From the NCBI GenBank assembly GCA_900768705.1, contig CAAGEB010000028.1, positions 1 through 6,426 of the forward strand: 6,426 bases of DNA. Direction: 5' to 3'. The DNA is from Oscillospiraceae bacterium (GTDB taxonomy: Bacteria > Bacillota > Clostridia > Oscillospirales > Ruminococcaceae). Under the pieces are notes generated by a model. That model saw only the letters and a list, made by a program, of their open reading frames with translations. It did not search any database and was not told the origin of the DNA. Position numbers and translations under genes: made by a program. Position 1 is the first letter of the stretch. Each line of letters begins with the position of its first letter. This document shows positions 5,415 to 6,426 of this stretch, one piece after another.

Positions 5415-6146
5415 ATGAAGTATTATTTTCACGCCGACACCGATATTTTCACCCGCAGGCTGAAGCACGCAGAGCTGCTGGTGCTGACGCCGCTGTCCGC
5501 AATATGCGTTTTCTGCACGGTGAATATCGTTCTCAATTTCGCCGCCTCCTTTGCGAAGCTGCTGCTTTGCATAATAGCAGGCTGTGTGGTTTTCGGAATG
5601 ATTTTCACATTTTCGGCGGTGTATATTACGGAAAAGTACAAACGCCGCCACAGCCGTTACACCTTTTTTGATTTTCTCCCCTGCGGAATGATTTTCAGTG
5701 AATATGCCGGAGAATATGTGCGGTACGGCGAAAAAATTCTTCTCCGACGGGTTTATTACATACCCTTCGAGGGGTTTGAGAGCGTTTCACGGGATCCGAA
5801 AACCGCGCCACACTCTATTACGCTCAAAGGCAGCATACGAATGTATCTTTTTGACAGCGTCCGTCTGGGTTATCACATTGACGAAAACGGCGTACCGGTG
5901 TTTGACAGTCCCGAGCTTAACGGCAGGCTTTTTACCGAGCTTAATCAGCTGGTGATAAAGGATCGGTTCGGAAATACCAAAGCACTGGAAAAATCCGTAA
6001 ACGCCTACTATGAACAGTGGAAAAATATTCCGGAGAAGAAGCCCTTTGATATTTCGGAACACATTTCTGTTGTCCGCAAAAAGAAGCTTCGTACTTCAAA
6101 TCCTGCACTGGAGGCTCCCAGTTATTCGAGGAAATGGGGACCGTGA
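5415..6146 (+). CDS. Two-helix membrane protein of unknown function
   Basis: I do not recognise this 243-residue protein. A short N-terminal segment is followed by two hydrophobic helices at about 20-44 and 48-72, then a basic stretch EKYKRRHSR (73-81) that suggests both ends are cytoplasmic. Residues about 82-180 are rich in beta-type segments (FFDFLPCGMIF, KILLRRVYYIPFEGF, SITLKGSIRMYLF), a pattern seen in small PH-like membrane-associated domains; this resemblance is tentative. The tail from about 195 is helical, charged and ends in a basic KKKLR segment. The ATG is 2 nt after the exporter stop codon and has no clear Shine-Dalgarno sequence (upstream bases CCGAAATAAAT), so translation is probably coupled to the exporter gene. 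The tight spacing suggests a shared transcript and possibly a joint role in metal handling, but nothing in the protein shows this. Confidence 0.75.
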   Translation: MKYYFHADTDIFTRRLKHAELLVLTPLSAICVFCTVNIVLNFAASFAKLLLCIIAGCVVFGMIFTFSAVYITEKYKRRHSRYTFFDFLPCGMIFSEYAGEYVRYGEKILLRRVYYIPFEGFESVSRDPKTAPHSITLKGSIRMYLFDSVRLGYHIDENGVPVFDSPELNGRLFTELNQLVIKDRFGNTKALEKSVNAYYEQWKNIPEKKPFDISEHISVVRKKKLRTSNPALEAPSYSRKWGP

Positions 6147-6273
6147 TTGCACTGTCCTGAAAGGTAATAAGTCTGTGCTTTGTCGCCGCTATCCCCCGCT
6201 TTCTTGATCTGTGCATACTTATCACCTTACAAACATGGGCTATCCATTTTTCAAAGTACTGTTATTAATGCTT

Positions 6274-6391
6274 GCTTGGCTATTGCCATGCCTTTTGGGG
6301 GAAAACACCGTTTTCCCCCAAACCCCTTTTAGTTTGTCTCGACGGCTAAAGCCGTCTCAACAAATCGGGGAAAAACTCTTGTTTTTCCCCG
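6274..6391. repeat. Second cluster of intergenic hairpins
   Basis: Four inverted repeats follow each other after a plain 127-nt spacer (6147-6273) in which I see nothing. They are GCTTGGC 6274-6280 with GCCATGC 6285-6291 (one mismatch, loop TATT); TTTGGGGGAAAA 6294-6305 with TTTTCCCCCAAA 6311-6322 (loop CACCG); GACGGC 6341-6346 with GCCGTC 6351-6356 (loop TAAA), with outer TTTGT 6333-6337 / ACAAA 6360-6364; and CGGGGAAAAAC 6366-6376 with GTTTTTCCCCG 6381-6391 (loop TCTT). The second and fourth are followed by nearly the same tail, AACCCCTTTTAG (6321-6332) and AACCCTTTTAG (6392-6402), so they look like two diverged copies of one unit. The cluster probably continues past the right edge. Confidence 0.75.
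6294..6330 (+). terminator. Possible terminator of the exporter operon within the hairpin cluster
   Basis: The 12-bp perfect stem 6294-6305 / 6311-6322 is followed after CCCC by TTTT (6327-6330). It is the first strong hairpin after the stop codon at 6146, so it could end the transcript. The T run is displaced by four C residues, which makes it an imperfect intrinsic terminator. Confidence 0.35.
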
Positions 6392-6426
6392 AACCCTTTT
6401 AGCGCTTGCTGTCGCATTGCGGGGGC

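Noticed and set aside
6211..6402. Small + strand frame at the right end
   Set aside because: It runs through the hairpin cluster, lacks a ribosome binding site and encodes only translated repeat sequence.

Overview
The window looks like a piece of chromosome from a low-to-moderate-GC Gram-positive anaerobe of the Clostridia, probably an Oscillospiraceae/Ruminococcus-type gut bacterium. This is inferred from strong AGGAGG ribosome binding sites, near-consensus TTGACA/TATAAT promoters with extended -10 elements, a NusG-domain-II membrane protein, an ECF sigma/anti-sigma pair of clostridial style, and GC-rich intergenic hairpin repeats. No marker fixes the species. All genes are on the + strand.

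Layout. Positions 1-205 are a non-coding, GC-rich array of short hairpins. A housekeeping-type promoter (239-268) and an ECF-type promoter (350-376, TGAAAC-N17-CGAC) follow. They drive an ECF sigma factor (442-987) and a large single-pass membrane protein (1041-3284) that is probably its anti-sigma factor and sensor. It has a short cytoplasmic tail, one membrane helix, a Ser/Asp/Glu-rich stalk and a large outer region. A MITE-like inverted-repeat element (3295-3467) sits between the stop codon and the operon's intrinsic terminator (3470-3508). A small NusG-domain-II protein gene (3525-3878) starts just after that terminator.

The next part is AT-rich intergenic DNA with two inverted repeats and a consensus promoter (3979-4007) for tRNA-Leu(GAG) (4044-4127). 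The tRNA terminator (4182-4212) lies directly ahead of a CDF-family metal exporter (4237-5412). The exporter's metal-site residues, NxxxD and DxxxD, point to manganese. A two-helix membrane protein of unknown function (5415-6146) follows after 2 nt. The window ends in a second hairpin cluster (6274-6391).

How the parts work together. The sigma and anti-sigma genes form an apparently self-amplifying envelope-signal circuit, because the promoter ahead of the sigma gene matches the class that ECF sigma factors recognise. The CDF gene and its partner form a two-gene unit. No phage, CRISPR or defence genes were seen. The most unusual items are the autoregulatory promoter, the stalked anti-sigma architecture, the MITE beside a terminator, two genes placed directly behind terminators, and hairpin families whose stems vary while their loops stay similar.
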